Source of the DNA: Flavobacterium fluviatile
GTDB taxonomy: Bacteria > Bacteroidota > Bacteroidia > Flavobacteriales > Flavobacteriaceae
DNA length: 64,000 bases
Assembly: GCF_010645065.1 (NCBI RefSeq)
Contig: NZ_JAADZW010000005.1
Location: forward strand, 124,001-188,000
Reading direction: 5' to 3'
The notes under the pieces: generated by a model
The model's database searches: none
Seen by the model: the letters and a program-made list of their open reading frames with translations, nothing else
Told to the model about the DNA's origin: nothing
Part shown: piece after piece, positions 35,333-44,460 of the stretch
Numbering within the stretch: the stretch's first letter is position 1
How the letters are laid out: the number at the start of each line of letters is the position of its first letter
Made by a program: the position numbers and the translations under genes

Positions 35333-36517
35333 ATGAATAAAAAGAAACGAATTAAACAGCTTCAGGAGGAATACGAAAATTTTCATGCTGTTTTTGACAA
35401 CATGAAAAAAGCTGTATTTCAAAAAGAAAACCTCATTACCCGCAGGGCAAGGCATCCGTTGTTTGAAATTGAACCTTTTGAAGCATTGATAAGAAACGAG
35501 TTCATTACAGAAGACGAACGTAACGCATTATTTGTTCAGGACACCGATCAGATTAATCCGGAATCAGAGAAGCTGTATACTTTTACCATTGATTCTGAAA
35601 CCAATCGGATAGTGCATCGCATTCGTTACGATGAAAACAACAATTGTTATGAAACTATTTTCTGGTATGAAGAGAATTGCCACAAAAGTATGCAACGGTA
35701 TATTCATACTAAACATCCTTATCATCATGGTATTATCTGTTACACATTTTTTGAAAATGGATTACCGGATTTGTATCTGAAATGCCAATATTCTAAAGTT
35801 CTTTCTAAGAAATATAAAATTGAAGATGGCCGCGTTACGGGTTATCGGCAACAGCATACTTTTTTTTCATACACCAGCGATGTTAGCTTCGAATATGACA
35901 CTTTTGGCAATATTGAGGTTATAAAAGAGTATGGAAAGGATTCAGGTGTTCCAGGAGAAAGACCCGAAATTTTATTTAAGCGGCCAGAGTCCAATCAGAC
36001 AATTAAAAGCACCTTTAAGAGAATAGAAGATTTTCTGGTTGAACGAATATCCGAACAAATACTGAAGCATGTACAAATTGAAGAGGAGGTTTATTGTCTG
36101 ATGCTGGAATATGCCATGCCCGAAGCTTTTCCTCCGGAGCTTGCTATTGGCGTTACCACAGATCATAAAGATTCTTATGAAACTTTAAAATCGTACCAGT
36201 GGTACAATACAAATCTGCGGTACTTGTATGACGGGAATACAATTGATTTGTACGATGAACAGATGCAGTATATTTATCTGTTTTATTACCGTTCCTACGA
36301 TTTCAAAGAATATAAAAGAGAAACGTTTGAATACTGGAATAACCACGTCAGGCAAGTCTATGTAAATGTTTGCAGGCGCCTTATGGATGTAGATTTTTCA
36401 ACATGTTTCAATATATCTGAAGATTATCTGGTCATCGCACGTGGTGACGTTTATGATGATTCCGAGTACTATTATAAAGAGATGGAAGATTATAAAAACA
36501 ATAAAAAAGCACTCTAA
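35333..36517 (+). CDS. Hypothetical protein, tandem paralogue B
   Basis: The 394-residue product is the diverged tandem copy of the gene at 34077, with the same order of boxes over its whole length (CHKSMQRYIHTKHPYHHG, YCLMLEYAMPEAFPPELAIG, VNVCRRLMDVDFSTCF, YLVIARGDVYDD). The N-terminus is more basic (MNKKKRIKQLQEEYENFH). The two have diverged well beyond a recent duplication. No signal peptide or membrane segment is seen. Confidence 0.8.
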   Translation: MNKKKRIKQLQEEYENFHAVFDNMKKAVFQKENLITRRARHPLFEIEPFEALIRNEFITEDERNALFVQDTDQINPESEKLYTFTIDSETNRIVHRIRYDENNNCYETIFWYEENCHKSMQRYIHTKHPYHHGIICYTFFENGLPDLYLKCQYSKVLSKKYKIEDGRVTGYRQQHTFFSYTSDVSFEYDTFGNIEVIKEYGKDSGVPGERPEILFKRPESNQTIKSTFKRIEDFLVERISEQILKHVQIEEEVYCLMLEYAMPEAFPPELAIGVTTDHKDSYETLKSYQWYNTNLRYLYDGNTIDLYDEQMQYIYLFYYRSYDFKEYKRETFEYWNNHVRQVYVNVCRRLMDVDFSTCFNISEDYLVIARGDVYDDSEYYYKEMEDYKNNKKAL

Positions 36518-36523
36518 AAGTTT

Positions 36524-37102
36524 ATGGGTCAGTACGCTCCAATAATATTAGGCGAAATAGAAGGATTAAAAATTGGTTTAGATACTGATATTAATTTGTG
36601 GGAACTAACACAAACTTTTGAGTATGAAAAACTAGAAGAGGAATGGCTGATTGGTTTTGGTGTTGGATTTACTAAAGGACAGCGTCTAAGAAATCAAATT
36701 CGAAAAAACGTTTCATCAGAGATTTTCTCCGAAAGAATCCATGCTGTTTTGAAACTCCTTGAAATGAATTGTTATTCTATTTTCACCGCTTCAATAGATT
36801 CCTATATTGCACATATTGACAACTGGAATAATAAAAATTTGCCTTATACAGTTATTCTAAAAACGGAGGCATTATTAGCATCAAATAAAATACAACAGGC
36901 ATTGCAAACAATTGTAGATTATTACGAAAAGAACTTTATGCTGATTGATTTAATGAATTTTGAAAAAATAACAAGACAACTGAAGGAATTAAGAAGATAC
37001 AAACAGCAGAAACGGATAACAGTATTACAGTATAGTGATATAAAACAACAGATTGCAGCAAATCTAAAACAATGGATTGATATTCGTGCTGACAAGCAAT
37101 AA
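36524..37102 (+). CDS. Hypothetical protein
   Basis: The 192-residue product has a short beta-like N-terminus (MGQYAPIILGEIEGLKIGLD) with WLIGFGVGFTKGQRLRNQIR, then helices through to the end (VILKTEALLASNKIQQALQT, KITRQLKELRRYKQQKRIT). It begins 6 bp after the previous stop and lies 32 bp before the next start, so it is an internal gene of cassette 3. No family is recognised. Confidence 0.75.
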   Translation: MGQYAPIILGEIEGLKIGLDTDINLWELTQTFEYEKLEEEWLIGFGVGFTKGQRLRNQIRKNVSSEIFSERIHAVLKLLEMNCYSIFTASIDSYIAHIDNWNNKNLPYTVILKTEALLASNKIQQALQTIVDYYEKNFMLIDLMNFEKITRQLKELRRYKQQKRITVLQYSDIKQQIAANLKQWIDIRADKQ

Positions 37103-37134
37103 ATTGATTATCTGAATTAAACAAAAATATAAAT

Positions 37135-38394
37135 ATGCCCAATAAAAAATATTCGTTCCCGGCTGAAAATACAAATGGGAGCGTATCAATTGCTGATAAC
37201 AAAATACGCTGTGAAGGAAATTCTTATTTTTACAATAGCGAAGTGACAATTGATCAAATCCAGTATGTGTACGTAATTGTAAATGCAAATAAGGAATCAT
37301 TTCTGTTCATATTCGATCATCATCAGCATACGATACCGACAACGAGTACGGGTTTTGAATCAGTATATAGAGAACTTTCCAAACGTTTTTTGTTTGATGA
37401 TGCCTTGTTTTTTGAAACAATTTATAAACAGGATCCTGCAAAAAAAAAAATCTGGAGACGTACCTACGAACCTACTTACGAAATACTTCAGGCAAAGCAT
37501 GAAGATTATCATCTGGGTTTTGAAATTTTATCACCTGAACCTCAATTTATTTCCTGGGATGTAACCTTTGCTACTTTAGAAGAAAATGATGCTGTATATC
37601 GGGCGACTTCTCCATATGGACAAACACTGCTCAAATACAAATATCCCATTCGTATCGGGAATATTAAACTTTCTGATGTTGCATCCTACTTTGATAAAGT
37701 TCGGATGGATGCACCTGTGCTTGAATTTCATACCGATTGTTTTGATCAAAAAGGCACTGATAAAAGTTATAATGAACTCAAAGAAACATTAATCCGTGAT
37801 CTTGGATCAGATGCAAACAAAGCGGGTTACGAACGTCCCGATCAGAAAAATATTTATTTCGATGCTGACAGCATGAGTATCTCTATTTGTTATACCTATG
37901 ATTCCGCTCACATGTACAACGGCGGATATACTTCCTTTACTATACAAAACCGCAGGTCATACCCGGAACTGCTTATTGATGCTGCCTACGAAAACCGGTT
38001 GTCAGTGAGTTCTTTTTTACTAATAGATGGAAACGTTAGTATGCCTAATGATTATAAAAAGAATGAAAAAATAAAAAGACGCCCACCCCAAATTGCTGAT
38101 CAATTTAAAGACAAAACAATTATATGGCGGGATGATGTAAATGATAAGATTGGATTTACATGTGGTAATTTTTCACAGGTTTACTCCAAAAAAGAAATAA
38201 AAGCATTCAGCATACAAAATACATTGCCGGCAAGAGGCAGGGGAGGCAGCTCTCTGATAATTATTTTGGAACAAGATGTGAATCATTATGAAATATTTTC
38301 AGAAGAGTGTCGTTTTTTTGACGGTCTTGCACAAAAAATTATGCAGCTGACAAATAAGGAATTAACCTTTGAGCAGGAATATTATGATTGTTAA
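37135..38394 (+). CDS. Hypothetical protein with PH-like beta modules at both ends
   Basis: The 419-residue product is not one I recognise. Residues about 10-80 (SVSIADNKIRCEGNSYFYNS, IQYVYVIVNANKESFLFIFD) and 325-410 (IIWRDDVNDKIGFTCGNFSQ, IKAFSIQNTLPARGRGGSSL, LIIILEQDVNHYEIFSEECR) show a similar order of strands ending in a helix, as in bacterial PH-like domains. The middle contains YFDADSMSISICYTYDSAHM. There is no signal peptide. It is the last gene before the decayed cassette 4. Confidence 0.75.
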   Translation: MPNKKYSFPAENTNGSVSIADNKIRCEGNSYFYNSEVTIDQIQYVYVIVNANKESFLFIFDHHQHTIPTTSTGFESVYRELSKRFLFDDALFFETIYKQDPAKKKIWRRTYEPTYEILQAKHEDYHLGFEILSPEPQFISWDVTFATLEENDAVYRATSPYGQTLLKYKYPIRIGNIKLSDVASYFDKVRMDAPVLEFHTDCFDQKGTDKSYNELKETLIRDLGSDANKAGYERPDQKNIYFDADSMSISICYTYDSAHMYNGGYTSFTIQNRRSYPELLIDAAYENRLSVSSFLLIDGNVSMPNDYKKNEKIKRRPPQIADQFKDKTIIWRDDVNDKIGFTCGNFSQVYSKKEIKAFSIQNTLPARGRGGSSLIIILEQDVNHYEIFSEECRFFDGLAQKIMQLTNKELTFEQEYYDC

Positions 38395-38468
38395 GTGATT
38401 GTTTTGATGGAATACAATTTAGTTTGATCAACTTCATAAAAAAATAGTTCAAAATACACAAAGTCAAT

Positions 38469-38515
38469 TTCATTATAAATAATGATTACAAAAAAATGAA
38501 CCATGATTATATTTG
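38469..38515 (+). promoter_or_regulatory. Island palindrome-promoter, copy 4 (decayed cassette)
   Basis: TTCATTATAAATAATGAT (38469-38486), with a perfect core inverted repeat TCATTA / TAATGA, is followed after 21 bp by TATATTTG (38508-38515). The only frame behind it is 32 codons long, yet the promoter spacing is intact. Confidence 0.75.
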
Positions 38516-38557
38516 TCCACCATCTTTATCAGGATTATCTAGGAATTGGCGACACCC

Positions 38558-38656
38558 ATGAATAAGTTGCTGAAAGAGTTGTTGAAAAAGAATGCCTTTA
38601 TACCATTAAAGACTTCCGAAGACTTTAAACTTATAATTGCAGAACACACTTATTAA
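38558..38656 (+). pseudogene. Truncated gene behind palindrome-promoter copy 4
   Basis: ATG 38558 lies 42 bp after the -7 box, the leader length of intact cassettes, and encodes MNKLLKELLKKNAFIPLKTS followed by EDFKLIIAEHTY and a stop. It looks like the N-terminus of a larger protein whose remainder is gone. The stretch 38657-38730 before the converging gene shows nothing further. Confidence 0.4.
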
Positions 38657-38730
38657 GCAAGAAAGAATCAAATATAATTGAGAAATAAAAAAATAATTCG
38701 GCTATTTCAGAGAAATCTAACATTCTATGA

Positions 38731-39516
38731 TTACCTAATTATAAATTCAGCATCCACAATTTTTAATACAATTGGATTTCCTGTCGGATAATTTTCATCA
38801 AAGCCACCAATAAACCCAGTTTGAACACTATACTTTTGAATGAGTAAATCCATACTGTCTTCGAATGCAGGAATATCTACTTTTTGTTTCGGTTTTAATC
38901 CGATTCCCTGTCGTCCATTCGTAAAAAACAGCATCAGATTGTATCGGTCACCGCATTTTTTTTCTTTGTAAAACACTACATGAATATTGGCTGCATCGGT
39001 AACAGTTAGGATTTCATTCAAAAAATTATCCTTTTTATTATCCTCAATATTACAATCAAAGCGAATGCAGGAAGTCTCTGCATTTTGTTTCATAAGTGAA
39101 GAACCAACCATGCTAAAATATTTTTTGTCTGGCCATACTACCTTGTCTTTTTCGTTAAAAAATCGAATCAGTTCGCCATCTTTAGGTAAGTTATGTGTTG
39201 ATTTCTTAGCCTTTTTGTCTTTTAGAATATCTTCAGCTTTCAGGGCTATGTCAAATTCATAATCGTGCATGTTATAGCCGCCTGTACCAATTTGCAGATA
39301 TTTTCCTGACTTATAGATATAAATAAAAGCATCCGAATGCTTATTTACAAGCTGTCGGAGCGCTTCTGTAATTCCGTCCGGATCATCCGTTTCTATAATT
39401 GCCTCCAATTGTGCAGGGGCATCTGCATGTCCGCCGAGCCCTTTACGATAAGTGAAAAAATCATACGAATAGAGTTCATACGGAAAATCAAAATACCAGT
39501 AAACCCCTAAAACCAT
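38731..39516 (-). CDS. Hypothetical protein
   Basis: I do not recognise this 261-residue product. It starts MVLGVYWYFDFPYELYSYDF and contains DAPAQLEAIIETDDPDGITE, FIYIYKSGKYLQIGTGGYN and, near the end, LIQKYSVQTGFIGGFDENYP. It has no signal peptide. It and the next gene upstream are the only two genes of the island on the minus strand, and neither has a palindrome-promoter, so they look like a separate insertion between cassettes 4 and 5. Confidence 0.75.
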   Translation of the reverse strand: MVLGVYWYFDFPYELYSYDFFTYRKGLGGHADAPAQLEAIIETDDPDGITEALRQLVNKHSDAFIYIYKSGKYLQIGTGGYNMHDYEFDIALKAEDILKDKKAKKSTHNLPKDGELIRFFNEKDKVVWPDKKYFSMVGSSLMKQNAETSCIRFDCNIEDNKKDNFLNEILTVTDAANIHVVFYKEKKCGDRYNLMLFFTNGRQGIGLKPKQKVDIPAFEDSMDLLIQKYSVQTGFIGGFDENYPTGNPIVLKIVDAEFIIR

Positions 39517-39523
39517 TTCTTTT

Positions 39524-39553
39524 AGTTATGAATTATAAGTTATGAGTTATAAA
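39524..39553. repeat. Short AT-rich direct repeats
   Basis: AGTTATGAATTATAAGTTAT followed by GAGTTATAAAT gives three near copies of a unit of 8-10 bp (AGTTATGA / ATTATA). The type is common in flavobacterial gaps. It lies in the 88-bp gap between the two minus-strand genes. Confidence 0.4.
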
Positions 39554-39604
39554 TAAAATGAGTGAAAAGCCCGGCTTTACTGCAACCATAAAAGAACTGA
39601 TTCC

Positions 39605-39973
39605 TTACTCCCGAATTTTATTCAAATACGACTGAAAATTTTCATAGCCATTCTTTGCCGGATTTTCTATGTCAATCATGGCATTCAGTGAAGTGTCAAA
39701 AATCTGCCAGCCATGCTTTTTAGCAACGATTACTAATTCGTACAAAGCATTTTCTCCATAGAGGCTTATCATTTTATTACTGACCGGTTCTTCATCAGTG
39801 TAATAATCTATAGAATAGTCTTTCCTATTGTTTTCGATGGAATCCTCTTTTGCCAGTCCAAAATGAGTATTTAAGACTTCGCAGAAATCAGTTTCTATAA
39901 ACATGCTTTCATCAACCTCTTCAATCGAGTTTATTTTTTGTGATGAACTAAATAATACAACATCCCAACTCAT
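39605..39973 (-). CDS. Small hypothetical protein
   Basis: The 122-residue acidic product begins MSWDVVLFSSSQKINSIEEV and has a central ETDFCEVLNTHFGLAKED. Its C-terminal half, YELVIVAKKHGWQIFDTSLN, reads like a small alpha/beta domain. Proteins beginning MSWDVxLF of this size are, as I recall, widespread and of unknown role, some near toxin-immunity loci; I cannot confirm that here. A possible -7 box (TAATTTTG on the minus strand, 40026-40033) lies 52 bp upstream of its start. Confidence 0.75.
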   Translation of the reverse strand: MSWDVVLFSSSQKINSIEEVDESMFIETDFCEVLNTHFGLAKEDSIENNRKDYSIDYYTDEEPVSNKMISLYGENALYELVIVAKKHGWQIFDTSLNAMIDIENPAKNGYENFQSYLNKIRE

Positions 39974-40092
39974 TTGTGTTTATTTTTAATTTATGCCGGA
40001 CTTTCAGATCATATAAATTGCTTTTCAAAATTACAGCTTCTTTCCGGTATACTGCTAAATCTAATTGTATGTTTTACCTGCAAAGCCAAAAT

Positions 40093-40139
40093 ATCATTAT
40101 AAATAGTGACTCAGGCAAAACAGCCATAATTTATATTTG
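40093..40139 (+). promoter_or_regulatory. Island palindrome-promoter, copy 5
   Basis: ATCATTATAAATAGTGAC (40093-40110), 21 bp, then TATATTTG (40132-40139). The next gene begins at 40262, so the leader is longer than in most cassettes. Confidence 0.8.
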
Positions 40140-40261
40140 TCTGATTTGTTATAAAAAAACGTTTTACATTTTACGATGATTTCGTTTTTATAAATCAAAT
40201 TATGAACTTTTTGAAGATATAACTATTACAACTTCTAAAAAGAATAAAAATAAAATCTACC

Positions 40262-42829
40262 ATGACCGACCATCAGCTTTTAGGGGTTTCTACATTTTCA
40301 ACCCCATTGGAAATTAAAAATGCTTTGATAAAAAAAATCTCTGATTTAGATTTTGAGATTGACATCGAAATCATTTTTAATTACATCCATTGTTCGCAAA
40401 GGCTTATTCTGAAAACAGAAAATAACATTATCAAAGATGAAAGTGTAATAACCGAAGAATACAGTGAACTGGTTAATAATTTAAATAGTGACAACGCTTT
40501 TGATACCCCTGAAAAGCTAATCCGGCATTTTACGTTTCTGTATGATAATCCTGCGCTACGCTTTAATAAATTATTATGGAAATCGACGTTAGAAGCCTTG
40601 AAAAAAAATAATCCGGAAAAACTCGAAAAATATTTAAAACCGGTTGTTGATTTTTTAAAAGAAAAACCTTTCCTTAAGTCAGAAGTCTTGAAACTCATTG
40701 TTGATACTTTGCCTTTTGAAAAATTCTTTACCAATATAAAAGAAGAGGAAAGTAATGATTTTTGGGCAGAATACAGTTTTGTTAATAATTTATTGCGTTA
40801 CGGAAACATAAGCTTCGATTTACATGCAGATGAACTAAACACAGGTAATTTTTCTTCGGATCAGCTGGATAATTTATATGGACGATTACTAAATTCCGGT
40901 AATTATTATCGGGCTAATAATCTTCAGCGTGCTTTTACTGAGTTGCGTGAAGGTATCCCGCCTGAAGTAAAACCCCTGTTAGTCTGGCAGCGCGAACTTA
41001 ATATTTTGTATAAAGCTGTTTTTGTAGAAAAAAATGAAAATGTAAACAGTCTTTTTCAGAATACACTGGGTTATGCGATGACTTATTTTCCTGAAAATGA
41101 AGAACTTCTATATATGAAGGTCAAGTTCTTTTCGCACTTTTATGAACCGGAACAGCTCAGGGAAGAAATCATTTCCATAGTAAAAATAATTCCGCATCAT
41201 GAAAAATGTCTGTTTCTGTTAGGGGGATGTTTTATGAGATTAGGAGTCGTCAGAGCAGCAATGATTATTTTTGAAAACCTGAAAAAAATAAATCCGCTAA
41301 ACATGCAATATGTAACATCCGCTGCGATTGCAAGCCGGGCATACATTGATTTTTGTATCAGAGAGCATGACTCGAAGGATAATGACAAACAGTATTACAT
41401 TTCTATGATTAGTATGCTTATTGAAAAGGGAATGTTTGCTGAGGTTGCTATTTTTGAAGAAGAAGCACCAAAAAAAGATTTGGACATTGCTGCATTATTG
41501 TATTTATCACGACATTCTGAAAATTATTTAGTAACCGGAGAAAAGAATAGGGAAGAACTTAAAAAAGCATTATGGCTTGCTGAAGATATGTCAATAATCA
41601 AAAATATAAGAGAATTTTATTTAAAAGACCTGCCCAACTGGTCAGATTATAAAGTTGAAAAAGATTTTATTTTTGATTACTACAAAGAATTTCCTGAAGA
41701 TTCTGAAGCCCATTACCATATTGGAATGTATTATTATGCTGAAGGTGAACACGAAAAGGCTTATGAATATTTATTAAAAGCCAAAGAAATTAATCCTGCT
41801 AATGTGGATTATTACTTTAATCTGGCAAGGGTAACATCCATGCTTGGAATATATTCTGAAGCTTTAGAATACATAAAAATCTATTTGTTCTATAATAAAT
41901 ATCATGTAATCGCAAACGAAATATACTGTGATTGTACTTATTCACTGCAGCAGTACAGAAACGCTCATAACGGTGCAAAATGGTTGTTGAGCCTTTGCAG
42001 GGATAACCAATTTGATCCAAAATATTTCTTTTATTTTACAACTAGCTTATCTTATCATTTGGACAGAATTGAAGATAAGCATCATAGTGTAGCTTATGTA
42101 AATGATATGCTCGAATTATACGATCATTATCCAAAACCGGATAGTTTCTGGGTAAACGATAATGGATCAAGATCGATGTATTGGGCGGCAAATTTATGTT
42201 ATAAAATCGGAAATTATGAAAAAGGAGTAGAGTATCTCCAGTGTATTTTGGAAAATGTAAAAGAGTATAGCTGGCCGCTTTTGGAAAAGTGCAAGTTTCA
42301 ATTATTACCAGAATGTTTACATGGATTACAGCAATACGAAAAGCTTATTCAGTTACTTGAAATGCCTACACTTGAAGTACTTCAGAAACAGCAGGATGAT
42401 CCTTCTGTACGCTTGTCCTGTTTTTATATTTCTTATGCATACGGTGTTCAGGGTAATGAGGAGAAAAAAATGCAATGGGCAATGAACTGTATCAAATGTT
42501 ATCAGAAAATGAGCGATCCGCCAATAGATTGGCTGGCAAATAATCTACTTGTAAATTTTCAGGCGTGCCTCGAAAACAATTTGAAATCATATTTGATATC
42601 TTTTGGAAATATTTACCTTGATTTTATTAAAGTGCCACAAGCAGGTCACATCTGGCTTACACATCATTTTGCTAATTTCTATTCAGAAGAAGGAAATCAG
42701 ACAGAAGCCTTGAAGTATCACCAAATGTGTATTGAATTCGGATGGATGTTTCCTGAAGAATGCAAAGAATTAATAGATAATTCGCAGGATTTTATAAATA
42801 CTTTCAATCTCTCCGGAAATTTAAAATAA
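40262..42829 (+). CDS. Large TPR protein
   Basis: The 855-residue product has no signal peptide and is helical almost throughout. The clearest TPR repeats are at about 480-560 (SEAHYHIGMYYYAEGEHEKA, NVDYYFNLARVTSMLGIYSE); further helical pairs occur at 270-370 and 590-830 (YWAANLCYKIGNYEKGVEYL). The first 110 residues form a separate unknown region. It is the first gene of cassette 5, 6 bp before a DUF1266 gene. A scaffold role is likely from the architecture. Confidence 0.88.
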   Translation: MTDHQLLGVSTFSTPLEIKNALIKKISDLDFEIDIEIIFNYIHCSQRLILKTENNIIKDESVITEEYSELVNNLNSDNAFDTPEKLIRHFTFLYDNPALRFNKLLWKSTLEALKKNNPEKLEKYLKPVVDFLKEKPFLKSEVLKLIVDTLPFEKFFTNIKEEESNDFWAEYSFVNNLLRYGNISFDLHADELNTGNFSSDQLDNLYGRLLNSGNYYRANNLQRAFTELREGIPPEVKPLLVWQRELNILYKAVFVEKNENVNSLFQNTLGYAMTYFPENEELLYMKVKFFSHFYEPEQLREEIISIVKIIPHHEKCLFLLGGCFMRLGVVRAAMIIFENLKKINPLNMQYVTSAAIASRAYIDFCIREHDSKDNDKQYYISMISMLIEKGMFAEVAIFEEEAPKKDLDIAALLYLSRHSENYLVTGEKNREELKKALWLAEDMSIIKNIREFYLKDLPNWSDYKVEKDFIFDYYKEFPEDSEAHYHIGMYYYAEGEHEKAYEYLLKAKEINPANVDYYFNLARVTSMLGIYSEALEYIKIYLFYNKYHVIANEIYCDCTYSLQQYRNAHNGAKWLLSLCRDNQFDPKYFFYFTTSLSYHLDRIEDKHHSVAYVNDMLELYDHYPKPDSFWVNDNGSRSMYWAANLCYKIGNYEKGVEYLQCILENVKEYSWPLLEKCKFQLLPECLHGLQQYEKLIQLLEMPTLEVLQKQQDDPSVRLSCFYISYAYGVQGNEEKKMQWAMNCIKCYQKMSDPPIDWLANNLLVNFQACLENNLKSYLISFGNIYLDFIKVPQAGHIWLTHHFANFYSEEGNQTEALKYHQMCIEFGWMFPEECKELIDNSQDFINTFNLSGNLK

Positions 42830-42835
42830 TGTATA

Positions 42836-43516
42836 ATGAGTACAATTACAACCTATCATAAATTCGAAAATCCAACAAATCTAAGTAAATCACAATTATG
42901 GCTTATAGCCACATCGGCAATACTTGCAGAAATGAACCGTGAATTTCATGATACGTTGCTGCCTCATCATATTTACAGCACTCCGGAATTACTGAAAGAA
43001 AGCCGGCAATGCCTTTTACGGGACTGGGAAACCAAAGACCTGGCCGATTTAAGTGATACGATACAATATCTGCATACTAAGAAAACATTCTACTTAGTGC
43101 AAAATAATTGGGAATTTTTAACTGAACCTGAATTCAATAAATCACAATTATTGGGTAATAAGGATATTGATCTAAGAAATCGTATCGACATGGTCAGAAA
43201 TTATCAGTATGACCTTGACAATAGTGATCTTGGCTGGCATTATGGACGCTGTGCCTGGATAATACGACACGCTTTTTACAATGATTTTATAACAGAAGAA
43301 GAAGCATGGAGCCTCCTGGAAGAAAACGGCAAATACATCAGGCAACATTTTACATCATGGGAAAGTTTCGGGCTATCTTACTTAGTAGGATCGCAATACT
43401 GGAAATTAGACAACTATAATGAGACAGTTATGAAACGGGCAAAAAAAAATATTACTTATTTACTGACTAATCGTAATTCGCCCTGGCTAAATATAAACTG
43501 GAATGATTTTGAATAA
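42836..43516 (+). CDS. DUF1266 family protein
   Basis: The 226-residue product matches the DUF1266 pattern by eye: LWLIATSAILAEMN near the N-terminus, then the core GWHYGRCAWIIRHAFYNDFI, TEEEAWSLLEENGKYIRQHF and SWESFGLSYLVGSQYW. DUF1266 proteins (YbeU/YbeR-like) have no established function. The gene overlaps the next by 14 bp, so the two are translationally coupled. Confidence 0.85.
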   Translation: MSTITTYHKFENPTNLSKSQLWLIATSAILAEMNREFHDTLLPHHIYSTPELLKESRQCLLRDWETKDLADLSDTIQYLHTKKTFYLVQNNWEFLTEPEFNKSQLLGNKDIDLRNRIDMVRNYQYDLDNSDLGWHYGRCAWIIRHAFYNDFITEEEAWSLLEENGKYIRQHFTSWESFGLSYLVGSQYWKLDNYNETVMKRAKKNITYLLTNRNSPWLNINWNDFE

Positions 43517-43904
43517 TGTCTTGTTGACTTTTACCTCTGATTTTTATGTTCACTATCAAACGCTGTTTTGCTGTATTTTAATGATTTTAATAGCATTGAT
43601 TTTTAAATTTTCAGAAGCAATAATCATCAGGTCAGGTATTGGTATGTTTGCAGTCTGCCTTGCGATAAATTTTGTTTTATCCTTTTTTTCAGAAGTCTAT
43701 TGGCACTTTATTCTGCATTGGTTTTTAGCCTCCCTCAGTTTTTTTATTTTCTGGTATTTGGTAATTTATTTGTGTGAAAACTATGGTCGGCCTTATTCAG
43801 GAGATGGAGCCATGGTAATTGTGCTGCCTGTCTATTTTTTGTTTTTCGGAATATTTAGTTCGGTAATAATCAAAGCTTTTATAGCGATTATACATTTGTT
43901 TTAA
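43503..43904 (+). CDS. Small membrane protein
   Basis: The 133-residue product has four predicted membrane helices (LFCCILMILIALIFKF, IGMFAVCLAINFVLSFF, LHWFLASLSFFIFWYLVIYL, MVIVLPVYFLFFGIFSSVII) and short loops, one with CENYGRPYSGDGA. It overlaps the end of the DUF1266 gene by 14 bp and is followed by a hairpin. It may be the membrane partner of that gene. No family is recognised. Confidence 0.8.
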   Translation: MILNNVLLTFTSDFYVHYQTLFCCILMILIALIFKFSEAIIIRSGIGMFAVCLAINFVLSFFSEVYWHFILHWFLASLSFFIFWYLVIYLCENYGRPYSGDGAMVIVLPVYFLFFGIFSSVIIKAFIAIIHLF

Positions 43905-43930
43905 AACAAGATTTAAACATTTCTTGTTTT
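43903..43930 (+). terminator. Probable terminator of cassette 5
   Basis: AAAACAAG (43903-43910) pairs with CTTGTTTT (43923-43930), with a T-run at the end of the stem. The stem is AT-rich, so the strength is uncertain. Confidence 0.5.
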
Positions 43931-43981
43931 AACTAATTTATTTTAAAAAAAAACCGTCAGATGATCTTCTAAAATTATAAA

Positions 43982-44028
43982 ATCATTATTTATAGTGACT
44001 GTTCATAAAAATCTCAGGATTAGATTTG
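43982..44028 (+). promoter_or_regulatory. Island palindrome-promoter, copy 6
   Basis: ATCATTATTTATAGTGAC (43982-43999), 21 bp, then TAGATTTG (44021-44028). ATG 44068 is 39 bp downstream. Confidence 0.8.
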
Positions 44029-44067
44029 TGTTATAAAATTTTATAATTAATAATAAAAATGTAAATC

Positions 44068-44460
44068 ATGGGATTAGCAGAAAAACGTTTAGCAGAAGCT
44101 ATTAAAGTTGAAAAATTACCTGAATTTGAAGCAAAATTAAAAGAGAAAGCAGGTTATGATATCAAAGTTGATATTGACTGGAATACCTTTACAGCTTTTA
44201 ATCAATATCCGCTTGAAAGATTGGATATTGTTTTTGACGATTTGGAATCTTTCGTTAAAAAAATATGTGCTGATGATATGGGTAAAGAAGCTTTAAAAGA
44301 AAAATTGACGACGATTCATTTGACTAATACAGAAAATAATGATGAGGTGAACATGGAATTAAAAGACAATACTTTGTATTTGACGCATCAGCTTGTTCAG
44401 GCCTCTTTTAGTTCACAAACAGATTCGCAAATTGCTGATTACGTAGAAAAGCAGCTGTAA
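44068..44460 (+). CDS. Small hypothetical protein, paralogous to the C-terminus of the next gene
   Basis: The 130-residue product has no signal peptide and is acidic, with alternating helices and strands (KVDIDWNTFTAFNQYPLERL, CADDMGKEALKEKLTTIHLT, MELKDNTLYLTHQL). Its segment DDMGKEALKEKLTTIHL ... LKDNTLYL lines up with EDELGKKAVVESIENIKI ... LNNKELHI in the next protein. Its stop codon is immediately before the next ATG, so the pair is coupled. The function is unknown. Confidence 0.82.
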   Translation: MGLAEKRLAEAIKVEKLPEFEAKLKEKAGYDIKVDIDWNTFTAFNQYPLERLDIVFDDLESFVKKICADDMGKEALKEKLTTIHLTNTENNDEVNMELKDNTLYLTHQLVQASFSSQTDSQIADYVEKQL

